A stretch of DNA of 64,000 nt from Trichaptum fuscoviolaceum. Its lineage: Eukaryota > Basidiomycota > Agaricomycetes > Hymenochaetales > Trichaptaceae. Below the pieces are notes generated by a model, which did no database searches, was not told the origin of the DNA, and was given only the letters and a program-made list of their open reading frames with translations. Where the stretch lies: contig CAJSYZ010000004.1 of the NCBI GenBank assembly GCA_910574455.1, positions 930,001-994,000 of the forward strand, given 5' to 3'. Both the position numbers and the translations under genes were made by a program. Numbering within the stretch: the first letter of the stretch is position 1; the number at the start of each line of letters is the position of its first letter. Positions 1 to 11,264 of the stretch are shown here, piece by piece.

Positions 1-359
1 CCGACAAATTTCAAGGTATGGTCATGTCTAGTCTCCAAAGCACTACGACTGCGACAGACCTACGCAAGTCTAAACCGAAGAATCCGAGTACTGTGAAGAA
101 TATCCACGGGGAAAAGCCGTTCATCGTGAAGATACAAATTGCAGGATTCGATGGTCCTTCCATGCTCATCTACGACCGACAGCGCTCGTTTCATGCAACT
201 TACTTGCGAGAGGATGATCCCGATGGATTTCAGCGACTTGCGGAAATAATACACAGAGGTATTCTGGGGCTTAAGGCTTATCGATGGGCGAAGTTTGTGG
301 AGGGCGAAAAAATCAACGTCTGCATTGATGTAGAACCGAAGGAAGATATCCAATGGTAA
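1..359 (+). CDS. 3' end of an unidentified gene (partial)
   Basis: The reading frame enters from outside the window and stops with TAA at 357-359. A likely intron starts at the GTATGG near position 15 and ends at a CAG near 57. The last exon encodes about 100 residues of mixed alpha/beta character, with a hydrophobic strand (FIVKIQIAGFDGPSMLIYD) followed by a charged helix. I do not recognise the domain with certainty; similar C-terminal regions occur in conserved hypothetical basidiomycete proteins. The frame is open, and codon use resembles neighbouring genes. Without the 5' part no function can be assigned. Confidence 0.45.
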   Translation, partial: DKFQGMVMSSLQSTTTATDLRKSKPKNPSTVKNIHGEKPFIVKIQIAGFDGPSMLIYDRQRSFHATYLREDDPDGFQRLAEIIHRGILGLKAYRWAKFVEGEKINVCIDVEPKEDIQW

Positions 360-518
360 AGAATGCCTGTAAATAGGTGAGCCGAGGCTCATTTAAACAG
401 AAAACGAAGAAGATGTACTACTACGATGTGTAACGGATAGTTGTTTGAGTTGAGATTCATCTGTATTGCGAAACTCTATGTTAACATTCCAATTATCTAG
501 TCGCGTTCTGTCCATTCC

Positions 519-2066
519 CTACTGGTCAAGGCCTAGGTCCGCAATCTGGACGAATTTGTGTGTCTTGAAGCTCTCGTTTGCCGCTAGTCCGACAGCGAGT
601 GCCATGGTGCCATCACGTACACCGGCCTTCTGTTTAGCTGCATCTCCTGTGTCGACTTGTTCACCTGGTCGTGGGCCGAAAATGACGCTCAACATGCGTG
701 CGTCTCCACCTCCATGACCTGCGTGCTCGTACTTTATTGGTACGTCGTAGGGGCGTGTCCAGAGAGGGTGGACGGAAATCTTCGCTCCTCCGGCGTTTGC
801 GAGTGCTTCAGTGCCGTGAACCATACCGCCAGTGATCTTGGGACCCGCGGGTTCCCGGAAGGCAGATTCGACGACATCAAGCTCGAGCCTCCCCTTCGAT
901 CCGTTGAACATCACGCGATAGCCCTCCCAAGGCGAATATGCAGTCTATTCAATCGTCAATTTACGTGAAACTAGAAGTGAGTGGCACGCACGAGATGATA
1001 TGACATGGTTGCGCCGTTGGAATACCGGACAATGAGACTCATATCGTCTTCAATACCAATGTCCGGAGCAAAGACCTACGAAAACCAGTCAAGTCATGAG
1101 AGGTCAGTAAATTATGTAGCTCGACTCACATTTTGATCACGGTGGTAACCATCCTCCTTCTCGGCATCCGCATATAAGCTTTTCAGAGTAGAATCACCTT
1201 CCAAGTTCAATGCAAATGGATCACTTGCTGCTTCAGAACTTCCCCGCGCCCTTGCGTACTCTTTCGCCCAGCCATGCGTCTTGCCGTTCTTCTCGCCATA
1301 AAATGCGAGCTGGCCGAAGCCAGCGACTTCCACAGGCTCGGCATCGATCCACCAGTTCACAAGGTCGAAGTGATGTCCGGACTTGTGCACCATGAGGCCA
1401 CCGGAGTTGGACTTCTGTCGATGCCATCGACGAAAATAGTCAGCACCATGTACAGTGTCAAGGAGCCACTCGAAATGGACGGATAGCACTTCAGAGGCTG
1501 ATGAGAACGACGGACAGGATCGGGAAGATCTTTCACTCACCATTCCCTATCTCGCCTGCGGAAATGAGGCGTTTCACTGCTTCGTGAACAGGATTGTAAC
1601 GGTAGTTGAAGGTTACAGTGAGCTGGTTGCCTGTTCGTTTGACAGCTTCGTTGATTCGGCGACACTTTTCGACGTCGGTTGTCATTGGCTTCTCCGTTAC
1701 GACTCGGACTGGGTACGCCGGATTCGTAAACAAATCATTAAGCTGAATAAGAGAGGATATTTATTGCTTACCTCCGGCTTCCAGTGCAGGAACTATGTAC
1801 AAGTCATGGAGAGCGTCGATGCAAGTGATAACGACTGTCTCCACCTTCTCCTTGCGCAGCATCTCGGCGAACTGCTCTGGCTTATAAACCGGTGCGCGCG
1901 GTTGCTTCAAGGACTCAAGATACGCATTATAGTACTCGGCGCGAACAGCGTTGGGTTCACAGAAAGCTACTATCTGTGCTCCAGGTCGCTCGGCGACACC
2001 GTTAACAAACATGAGACCTCGGGAACCGGTTCCAACCACAGCGACACGACCTATGGAGCTCGACAT
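519..2066 (-). CDS. Gfo/Idh/MocA family oxidoreductase
   Basis: This predicted NAD(P)-dependent oxidoreductase of about 450 residues is built from five exons. The start ATG is at 2066. Residues 6-14 (GRVAVVGTGSRG) form the Rossmann dinucleotide-binding loop, and VRVVTEKPM in exon 2 is the family's EKP motif carrying the conserved lysine. Exon 3 contains GGLMVHKSGHHFDLVNWW, the DxxxH-type catalytic region of the C-terminal half. The first intron is 1709-1771 (63 nt, GT-AG), which joins EAG to VRVVTEKP in frame. Substrates in this family are sugars, inositols or related polyols; the actual substrate cannot be read from the sequence. It is divergently arranged with an MFS transporter, suggesting uptake and oxidation of the same compound (inference). 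Confidence 0.85.
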
Positions 2067-2595
2067 GGTTTTTCGGTGAAATTGCTCTTGGTACTTTTCT
2101 GTGATATTATATTGAATCAGAGCCGTGACTGACAATACCGTCAGGCACAATCCAAGCTCTTCAAGACTTACTTCCGGTCCGCCGGAAACATACAACAGTC
2201 GGTCAAATGACATTTACCTTCAGGATGGAATGCATCCGGTGGTCTCTCTCAAAGACTAATTTGGACAAGAGAAGAGATAAGATGAACTCTGAGATCATTA
2301 CGATGAAGGCTAAACATCTAACCGGCCAATCTAATTCAGTTACCTTCATTCTACCCCGCACTCTACCCCACATACGGGCCGGGTTACTGAATTCCTTGAC
2401 CATATGACAGATGGTGAAGCATTTCTCCTGCGCTTGCAACACTTCGCCAGGTTGTTCTTATTTGTATGTCTGACGCCGAGACCATCATGCGTTATTTATA
2501 GGCGTCATCTTTCAAGGTATGGAATTCGTACACTGGTTCTCTGCCGTTTCTCCGACTGTCAAAAACCATCCACAACCTCATCGAACGCCTTCAAT
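2067..2595. promoter_or_regulatory. Divergent promoter region between oxidoreductase and MFS transporter
   Basis: This 529-nt stretch separates the start codons of two divergent genes and must hold both promoters. No gene is seen inside it. I could not identify a clear shared operator. Confidence 0.4.
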
Positions 2596-4719
2596 ATGTC
2601 GGAGAGCGATCGTAAAGTTCTTCCCAGTGTGACTGATGATGAGGAGAAAGCTTCCATCAGCTTGCACGAGGATATTCTCGCGTCTTCGAGCCAGCCGCCA
2701 CTCAAACCGCGCAACTTGAAGCATGCTGATGAGGCCGCTCAAGTACTTGCTGAGGCGACTGAGAAGATTGTTGTTACACCCGAGGAGGACAAACGGATCC
2801 TACGGAAGATTGACATCGGTGTGCTACCTGTCATGCTCGTCGTTTACTTCCTCCAGCAGCTGGACAAGTCCTCGTTGTCGTACACTTCCGTATTCGGAAT
2901 TGTCTCCGAGGCACACCTCGTAGGCACTCAATACTCTTGGCTATCGTCGGTCGTATACCTCGCACAGCTCATCTTTCAACCTCTGTCGTCCTATGCTATT
3001 GTTCGTTTTCCCGTCGGAAAATGGGTGAGTTTGTTATATCTTATATTCGTGTTCACCAGCTTCATCCTAGTCACACTTATCTAGGTTTTCTTCAACGTCT
3101 TAGCATGGGGTGCGACGGTTGCTGCTTCTTCGGCTGCACATAACTTTACTGGCTTGCTTCTGGCACGTATGTTCCTCGGGATTTTTGAAGCTTCAATTGG
3201 TGAGTCCATGGCTATGGCTTCAGGTGCTAAACGTTAACTGTTCGTAAGCTCCTGCGTTTATCACCATCACGCAGATGTGGTGGAGGCGACGGGAGCAAAC
3301 ATACCGCACAGCTGCATGGCAAGCTGCGAACGGCGTCTGTGGTGTGGTGCGACTTTAGTCACGTTCATTCCTTTAGAAACGATTCATTAAGATACCTCCG
3401 TATGTAGGTTGGGTCTGTCCTAGCGTATGGCGTCGGTCATATCCATAATGGACATCTTAAACCATATCAAAGCATCTTCCTCTTTTGTGGATGCATCACG
3501 CTTGCTATCACACCGCTCATCTGGTGCGTTGCTTTCTCGAGGAATCCATGTCGTCCAGTCGCTAACGACGAATCTGCTTGAATTATCTCAGGTTCTTCCT
3601 CCCTGATTCCCCAACTACTGCGAAGTTTCTTAAGGGCGAAGATCGAGTGAAAGCCATCGAACGCCTTCGCGACAACAATATGGGTACCGAAGCTAAGGAA
3701 TGGAAGTGGGACCAGTTTTGGGAGACTTTCATGGATCCTAAAACCTACCTATGGTTCTCTTTGTTGTTCCTTGCTGCGTATGTTTTTACAGTCCATCATT
3801 TTGAGCCAGTCGCTGATAATGTTTACTATCGATTGTATAGACTACCGAGTGGTGGTATTGGCGCATTCGGACCTCTGATCATACAAGGCTTCGGTTTTGA
3901 CTCTGTAAGCTGGCGAATCGCTTTGAGCGTGGTGCGTGATTACTCATTCTATCGTGTAGTTCCAGAGTATCTTGTTCAACATGCCATTCGGCGCATTATC
4001 AATCGTGGCTATCCTCGGCTCTGCCTGGCTCACCAATAGGATCCGTCTCCGGTTCCCAGTCATTGTCCTCCTTTGCTGCTTCCCAATTGCTGGGTCTATT
4101 GCACTACTAAAGCTTGGTCGCAGTGCCGAAGATCGTGGCGGCCTACTTGCTGCATACTATGTGCTATCCGTCATGGGTGGACTTCAGCCAATGCTCTATG
4201 CGTGGGCGCCACTGAACGCTGGCGGTCATACGAAGAAGGTGACGACGACTGCGATCTTCTTCATTGCTCAATGTGTCGGGAATGTTGTCGGTCCTCAGGT
4301 ATATCAACCCTCAATGAAACCTAGATACACTCCAGGTCTTGTGGTAGAGTGAGCTCAGATCCCCTGCGTAAAGCAAAATTTGATCCTGACATTCATGCAT
4401 CAGTCTCATCTGTTGGTGCATGTGCGCATTCATTGCATGGTGCGTTAAGTCAGGTCTCTTTCTCAGAAGTATACAGTTTGAACTCACTATATGAAACATC
4501 AGCATCACCGCTGCATACTTGCATTATCTCAATCGCAAGCAAGCAGCTAAACGCAAACGTCTCGGTAAGGCAGCGGAGGTAGTCGACACTTCTATCCTCT
4601 CGATCAAGGACGCCGCTGCCGCGCGAGCAGCCGTTAATGAAAAGGGGGGTGTCACAAACGACCAGGCTTTCGATGATCTCACAGATAGGCAAAATGAGGA
4701 CTTTGTATACGTTCTTTAG
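2596..4719 (+). CDS. MFS transporter, anion:cation symporter (Dal5/allantoate permease-like)
   Basis: This is a multi-exon membrane transporter. Translation starts at ATG 2596 (MSESDRKVLPSVTDDEE), and an acidic cytosolic N-tail of about 75 residues precedes helix 1. The helix 1 region reads RKIDIGVLPVMLVVYFLQQLDKSSL, matching the conserved (K/R)-x-D-x-x-x-LP start of the fungal ACS family. A cytosolic loop with FFLPDSPTTAKFL and ED follows helix 6, also characteristic. At least five short introns interrupt the gene, and the C-tail ends at TAG 4719. The family takes up organic anions such as allantoate, nicotinate or sugar acids; the substrate here is unknown. It is divergent from a Gfo/Idh oxidoreductase. 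Confidence 0.85.
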
Positions 4720-4937
4720 CGCTTTACTACTTTGGTATCTTTAACCTCTCAGGCTTTCGGCAACTTAGTTCTCATTCATGATTGCGCACGAAATCATACA
4801 GGGTCAATCTACTCGCTATATACTCTCCTTTCTGCTTTCGAATATAGTATTTTGTTCGCTGCAGTCGTGATGTCAACATAGGATATGATGCTATACTGTA
4901 TTATAATTTATGCTCTTAAGGTTTATCTTATCTTATC

Positions 4938-4991
4938 CAACTTCAAGTTGAAGGTTATCGCGACTCGGACTCCGAGTCGGATGTGACGTCA
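4938..4991. repeat. Two inverted repeats and a CRE-like box in the tail-to-tail gap
   Basis: The gap 4720-5066 between two convergent genes holds CAACTT-C-AAGTTG (4938-4950), CGACTCGGA-C-TCCGAGTCG (4961-4979; two 9-nt arms with a 1-nt spacer) and TGACGTCA (4984-4991). All three are near-perfect dyads. The same two motif types recur in other intergenic regions of the window. They could be transcription-factor sites or could form cruciforms. Confidence 0.5.
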
Positions 4992-5066
4992 TGGGCTTAA
5001 AGATTAATGTTGTCCACTGGCATGCAAAAACATATAAATTGTCTGTAACCTAAACACTTCTACGGA

Positions 5067-6422
5067 TCAAAAGTGGGAGATGTCCACATGAGTAGGATTT
5101 ATAGTTCCATTTCCACAAAGCTTTGCCCCATTAACGACGCCATGTTTTACACTGTCCCTAACGGCTGCACTATCGAGCCATGCATTCAACTCGCACATTC
5201 CATCTGGACCGCCGCTAGGCCCGGGTCCACAGTCCTCCAAAGGATATACAGCTTGATTGTTCTGCAGGCGTACAAACTGAGCCTGAGAACACGTGAATAG
5301 CTCCACAGCAAAATTGCCAGCGAAGTTCACTGTCTTCCCGGACTTGAACTCGCGAGCGTATGGGTTGTGCGACGTCGGAACTAGTGTAGGAGAAGTGAAA
5401 TTATCGTGCCGATACATACCAAGGGCCGTAATGATAGGCATGATGGAGTTGTCGTGGCTGAATGTTGCGAACATTCCTTGTGTGTTGCTGCCCTTTCGAA
5501 GTTGTTCAGCTACCAGCTGCACATAAGTTCCGCCGAGAGCCACCGCGTTCGGATTGGTATACGCATACTGAAGATAGTTAATATCGTTGTCCCACTCGAA
5601 GTTCACCTGCTCGCTTGGCGTGAATAGTGTACACCACGGAGACTGAAATTCCGGAGCGGAAACGGCAGTCTCATACTGGCACATTGTCTGCGCCATCGAT
5701 ACCGTTGACGTGTTCCACTTAAACCCTGTAATGAGACTGTTGAAACGGTTGACGATGGGCGGCAAGTATATGCTTTCCCAAGCTCGCTGTTGGCCCGATA
5801 GAAGGGTCTGATTGTAGTTCGGGCACGTATCGAACCCGAATAGGGAACCAGGGCCAGATGCGCTCGTCTCGGGAAGTATGTTAAATGTGACGTTCTGCGT
5901 GTAGTTCGCTCCAAATGCGCCGATTGCAAAATTCAAGGCGCTGTCGACAACGCGTTGCTGGGAGTTGGCATTCCAGACGAATGTCCGTTCAGAGGAGAAA
6001 AGAGATGGATAGGCGTTTATGGTGTCGAATCCAAGCTGGAGCATTTCTTGACGTCCTTTAGCCGATAGCATTTCTACCTGCGAGGGATCGAATAGGAAAG
6101 ACCATGTTCGGAGGAACTCGAAAGGAGACCCGGCGGATATTGTCAAATTCGGCAATCGCGAAAGCAGATCATTCCCTAAGGTTGCTAACGACTGAAAAGT
6201 ATCCGCGGTAGGATTGCGGCTTCCGTGTCGGGCGTGAAAGTGCACCTGCGCGATACTGCACGTTTCAGGGAGATCCGCAGGCAATGGATGCGGTGCCAGC
6301 TTCTGGTAAGGTGTAGTGCCGCCGAAGTGCTCAGAAGGAACGAAGCTTAGCGACGAAGCGAGCGAAGGACGGAATGCACAGGAAAGAAGATAGATGAGAC
6401 CGAGTATAGCGCCCCTTTTCAT
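5067..6422 (-). CDS. Secreted histidine acid phosphatase (phytase-like)
   Basis: This is an uninterrupted 451-residue reading frame. It begins with a signal peptide (basic MKRG, hydrophobic core to about residue 23). RHGSRNP at residues 65-71 is the phosphohistidine-forming active-site motif of branch 2 histidine phosphatases, and HD at 323-324 in FSHDNS supplies the proton donor. Several N-glycosylation sequons (NLT, NYT, NVT, NQT, NTS, NFT) support secretion, and length and cysteine content fit fungal phytases and acid phosphatases. It would release phosphate from phytate or other phosphomonoesters outside the cell. Fungal members are often induced by phosphate starvation (family knowledge). 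Lack of introns is unusual among its neighbours. Confidence 0.93.
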   Translation of the reverse strand: MKRGAILGLIYLLSCAFRPSLASSLSFVPSEHFGGTTPYQKLAPHPLPADLPETCSIAQVHFHARHGSRNPTADTFQSLATLGNDLLSRLPNLTISAGSPFEFLRTWSFLFDPSQVEMLSAKGRQEMLQLGFDTINAYPSLFSSERTFVWNANSQQRVVDSALNFAIGAFGANYTQNVTFNILPETSASGPGSLFGFDTCPNYNQTLLSGQQRAWESIYLPPIVNRFNSLITGFKWNTSTVSMAQTMCQYETAVSAPEFQSPWCTLFTPSEQVNFEWDNDINYLQYAYTNPNAVALGGTYVQLVAEQLRKGSNTQGMFATFSHDNSIMPIITALGMYRHDNFTSPTLVPTSHNPYAREFKSGKTVNFAGNFAVELFTCSQAQFVRLQNNQAVYPLEDCGPGPSGGPDGMCELNAWLDSAAVRDSVKHGVVNGAKLCGNGTINPTHVDISHF

Positions 6423-7414
6423 CCTGCTTCTTTAATCAAGTCTAGGGATATTCAAGTGAGGGGAGTCTCATACCAATGTAGCCACTCGCTATCTTATACT
6501 TTATCTACATTATTTACAACATAGCCAGTCGCATAACGCTCAATGCTCAAGGCCAATATGCATCAATTCTGGACGCACGTTCCAAGAAGGCAAAAGGTCG
6601 ACATGTGCTCGAGCACTCGGGAGAATAGTTTCGTTCTTCCACAATAACTTGAACTGTCATCTCCCGGGCCGACTGCGGCATCCAACAGTTTTAGACACTG
6701 GTAAAGCTAAACATCATGATGCAATCCAAGCTTTAATGTGTGTTGCCATAGAAGATGTAAAGACATCGATTAAAATGGCTTGGTAGGTGGTAAAGGTGCC
6801 ACTGACGGTTTGACGGTAAACTTTCTGAGATAATCCAGTCACCAGTGGTCGCGGTTTTAGGTTTTGATGATCACCGCGGGCGGGCGGAGTCCGAGTCGAG
6901 TTCGGCAGCCTGAGCCTGCCACTGCCAGTGGCAGTGAGTGTGGTGCCGGCCGGCGACTCGGAGTCACGTCGCGCGCCGGCGTCGGAGTTTTCGGGAGACA
7001 ATTTTAGCGTTTCCCTGCGCCCTGAACTTATGTATGAGTCTCTGAAGATCTGTTCAAATCTGCACATAGCTGCTTTTTGCTTTTGCGTCTGATCTGCTGT
7101 CAGGGTATTGGCCCTGGTCTGAAGAATCAAAAAAATTATGGGTAGTCTCGTCCTTGATATTTACGGTGGAGGACATCAAGCTCTCTTGCTCAGGCCATCA
7201 CTCTAATTCTGACAAAATATGCGTTACCCCTCGAACGGATATCGTTACGAATATCAGCTTAGATTCTGAATCAGATATTCTTCAGTTGTCAGTCTACATC
7301 GGGTGCGGTATATGTCATTTGCAAGATAAGTTGCCAGGGTTTTCTCCAGATTGAGGACTTTTCAAATAGCCTCGATACCAAACGGCACAGAGCTAGCTAT
7401 TACATATCACATAC
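6423..7414. other. Intergenic region, no gene seen
   Basis: This region holds the promoter of the phosphatase and the 3' side of the GMC gene. A GC-rich part at 6880-6990 contains GGAGTCCGAGTCGAG (6886-6900), its near-inverse CGACTCGGAGTCACGTC (6954-6970), and a CACTGCC-AGT-GGCAGTG hairpin between them. No convincing coding frame is seen on either strand. Confidence 0.4.
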
Positions 7415-10260
7415 TCAGATGGTTCCTTTCAGTATATCTGCTGCCACTTCCCCGATTGCATAAGCGACAGCTTTTATGAAAGTGGATTAGACATGAGAGT
7501 GTAGCATTCGAGAATGATCCTTACCTTGGGTATGTGCGGCGAGCTGAAGGGGAACAATGCTTAAATCGGCGACACGAATGTTTTTTGTTCCGTAAACCAG
7601 CAGGCTAGGATCGACTACTCCATTTTTCTCGCGTGGCAGCATGCTGAGAGTACCAAGAGTATCTGCCACGAATCATAAGATTCAAGTTATCATCATGGAA
7701 TATGGACTCACGAAATGTCGTGTTCAATGACTTTTTTATATAATCCTTCAGCTGGCCGTCAGTGGTTACGGATGGCCCAGGTGCAACTTCCTTTGCTAAA
7801 AAGAACAAGCAAGGCTCAGATCGTATGTATAAGCTACATAAACTATTGGCGGAAACTTACCGACTAGGCTTTTAAATGGTTCTATTTCAGGCATTTTTCG
7901 AACAAATTTGAGAGAAGTCGCGATCAGATCCAGATCTTTTCTAAAGTTTAGCCACGGTCGCTAGTCGCTTCCCTGATAAGCTCACCAAACTCTTCTTCAA
8001 AGTAATGTGGGTCCATATCAGGCTGAACGTTCGGATCCGAAGATTTGATATGCTGCAAGGATACGGAATCGTGTGTTCAACGTAACGAAGGGGGGAAATG
8101 GCAAGCCACTACTAACCACTGTCCCTCGACTAAAGGGGTGATTAAGGACAGAGACTACCATGATGTACCCTTTCCCCTTCTCAATTGCTACATCACAATG
8201 TTAACTCAAATCTGTCATTCAGAGACAAAGGTGCACATACCACCGAAAAACCATTTAGGAAAGCACGTCAATTCGACATCGCCTCCTCTCTGCTTCTCAA
8301 GCTCTTCTAGCTGAATCTCGTACTGCTCCTTGAGACCAGGCGCTAACGATCCAGACTTTATTTTTTCCTCAATACGAGACCGCTGTTTTACAATTAACTC
8401 CTTTGCGAACTCCGGGGTTGACAAAGATGAAAGTGGGACAACGCTAAACCCGCTCAGACCCATGCGGTAAAGACCCTCCCCTTCGGCGCTACAGTTTAGC
8501 GAAATGAGTCCATAGTGTCATTGATTGCATGGAATATCTCACTTACTGAAGTGCGAGGTGCTTGGCTGCATATTCTGGGTCCTCCAAAGCATCTAGTGTC
8601 TCTATTCCATGCTTTGAGTCGAGTTCTGCAAACATTACTATCAACATACGAAAGAAATGCGCAACTATATAATAAACGTACCAAATGTAACCATGCAGCT
8701 TATATGCTCTTGAACATTCGTACCAACGCCGGGTAGATTAAGGATAGGCTGAATTCCCAGAGATTTCAGCAGCTCGCTACTACCAATACCGGAAAGCTCA
8801 AGAATCTGTGGTGACTTGAGCGCGCTACAATCCGAAAATAATTAGCATCGATACTTGTTAGTACATATATGAGGCTCTACTCAACCCTGCACTTAATATC
8901 ACCTCCTTTCCGATAAGTACTGTATGTAGCGCCCCGGAGTGCTCGAAGAGGACACCTATAGCCTTCACCTCGGCTCCATCCTTCTCCGAAATAATGCGAT
9001 GAACTAATGCATTGCACAGAACCTTCAAATTTGGCTTGTCCTTGTTTGGTAGATAGTACGCCTAAAACGCATTATTATCAGTCTGAAAACAAAAAAAACA
9101 GTGAAGCAACTGACTGTCATTGCATCCGTACGAGTGCAGTCGGTAGGATCGAGAGTATTTATCGCCATAGAGCTTCCTATTGGCTGCCGACCAAATCGTC
9201 AGAGGAAGGTAGATAACTCCCCCCGGGAAAACATGCTTACATCTCCGTTCAACTACGCGGGTACAAGCATGACAAATGATGAGGCAAGCACGGAGGGGTT
9301 GAAGTAGAAAAGACATACCGGATCTTTGGCGATTGGTATTCCAGCTTTCATGAGCGTCTGGTGTACTAAGTTACCAAGTTGAGGTATCCAAATAATAATT
9401 TTCATACCTCTTGAATGGGAACTTCAGCAGCAGCAATCAACTCGGGGAAGGATGTGATAAGAGGGCCGTCATAGCCATGCCCTTCTGCTTTGAACAATTG
9501 CTTGTTCTTCTCGGCGATATCTTTTTTAGGAGGGACAAACCTGTTCCATTTAGCCGCTGATTATGGATGTACATATAGATACTAAGCGAGTGCTCACTTT
9601 TCGACCCTTTTGGTATACTCGGAGAACCTTTCCCAGTTCCAACCTGGGTTTCCTAGCTTCTCCCATGCATCTATGTCCTGGGAAGGGGGTTTATTCCAAG
9701 CCTGGACGGATGTCGGACTTAATTCTTCTACCCTGAGCTAGAGAGAATCAGAAACAGACCATGAAGTTGACAGCTGAACTCCCGCCAAGCATTTTCCCTC
9801 GCGGCCACAAATATACTCCCCCATTGGAGTGACTTTGTGGCGTTGTCATAAAGAACCAGTCATATTCCGGGTTTCCGAACTGCTTGCCGAATTGTGCGGG
9901 AACCTCTGATGATATGCACTTGAATTGATCGGAGTTAATGTAGAGGATAAGGCCAAACATACTAATGAGAGGGTCGTTGAAGTGTGCACTTCCGGCCTCA
10001 AGAACTGCAATAGAAAGGCCCGGGTCCTCCGCCAAGCGTGCCGCAAGAGTCAGACCAGCGGTCTAGAGATAAAAGAAAAACCGATCAGTGGTGTCTGGTT
10101 GTATATCTGACGGAAAATTATCCATACCCCTCCACCTGGAATGAGCCGTAAAGAAAAATGTACCTCAGCTACGGAGCTTCAACTTACAATTTCTAAAGGA
10201 CTTACCAATGATAACATAGTCAAAATTGTTATTCGCCACGTCTTGAAGAGTCGCACTCAT
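7415..10260 (-). CDS. GMC family FAD oxidoreductase (aryl-alcohol oxidase/dehydrogenase type)
   Basis: This gene has many introns and encodes roughly 600 residues. It starts at ATG 10260 (MSATLQDVANNNFDYVIIG) and stops at TGA 7415. The FAD-binding motif is spread over three exons (VIIG, an 8-nt exon at 10128-10135, then TAGLTLAARLAEDPG), giving VIIGGGTAGLTLA. The GMC signature 1 region (YLWPRGKMLGGSSAVNFM) and the signature 2 region (LKSPQILELSGIGSSELL) are both present. The C-terminus reads H-TLGTLSMLPREKNGVVDP and LQLAAHTQ, so both catalytic histidines are kept; the first is split by an intron. No secretion signal is seen at the N-terminus, suggesting an intracellular enzyme, unlike secreted lignin-degrading relatives. 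In this context it may oxidise a benzylic or allylic alcohol intermediate (inference). Confidence 0.88.
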
Positions 10261-11264
10261 GACTCCTGGGTTGATAAAAGGCCTTGGAGGCAAGTGGTTG
10301 AAGACGGCTAAGGTATGAAAACGAGAGATGATTCTGGGTCCATCTTGTTGCCCTCTTATTAGCACCTATGTACAGATTTCATTCCTTCGTATTTGTCGTC
10401 ACGATGCATTCCTGATCACTAACCAATCACTGGCAGTAGGGCGCGCAAACTCGGATATTGACTCCGCGGATCGAAGGAGACTACAGAAGCTAAGCCTGTG
10501 AGCGCACGATTGATGAGTATAAAGATCTATCGTTGGGTCGCAGAGATCATCACCTCAAATGAGCTAGCACTACAATGGACAACTCTAGTGAGCAAAGGCG
10601 ATTCGGAAGAAGATGATGTCCGTCCGGTCTCTGGGCGACTCTTGATCGGCGTGTGAATTTATGTAAATGAGGGAGAATTTTTATCCGAGTCTCCGCTTAA
10701 GCTCCGAGTCGTTAGTATTGCAAGTTATGATGGCGACACTGCCGGCAACTTGAAGCCAGATTAAGTCTCTAAGTCGATTTGTATATCTGGAATACACACT
10801 AATAAGTGAAGCTTGAACTTTTCACGTTCTATTCTTCTATGATGGATGATTATCAGCCTCGCTTGCTTTCATAAATAAACCAGATTTCAATGGCTGACAT
10901 GCTTTAAGTCGGCATAGAGCAGAGCGCTGATATGGAAGACATCACGAAGAACGCTTTACGATATGTGTCAAGTTTATCAGAAGGCGGTAGGGAAACCATC
11001 TGGCAAGCAACGCATTATGCAAGGGCCGAACATATGTAAGCCTCAATTAAAATGATTTAATGCAGGCTCTCACATCATCTACTACGTATAGATGGCCGTC
11101 TCACTCTTGACAACACATGATTTCGGAGATTTCGGAGACAGGAATAGGTTCTGTAATAGTCCAGATATTCCCAACAGTACAAACTGGCATTAGTATACAA
11201 CTCTAATATGTATCCCCGGATATCTCAGCAATACAGAAGTACAAAAATGATCAGCAGTTCCCGG
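10261..11264. other. Intergenic region, no gene seen
   Basis: About 1 kb between the 5' end of the GMC gene and the 3' end of the next minus-strand gene. It contains CTCCGAGTCG (10702-10711) and CAACTTGAAG near 10746, motif types found in other promoters of this window. No coding frame is supported. Confidence 0.35.

Noticed and set aside
6714..7130. 138-codon minus-strand frame between the phosphatase and GMC genes
   Set aside because: It runs through the dyad-rich intergenic sequence and has low-complexity content and no recognisable family.
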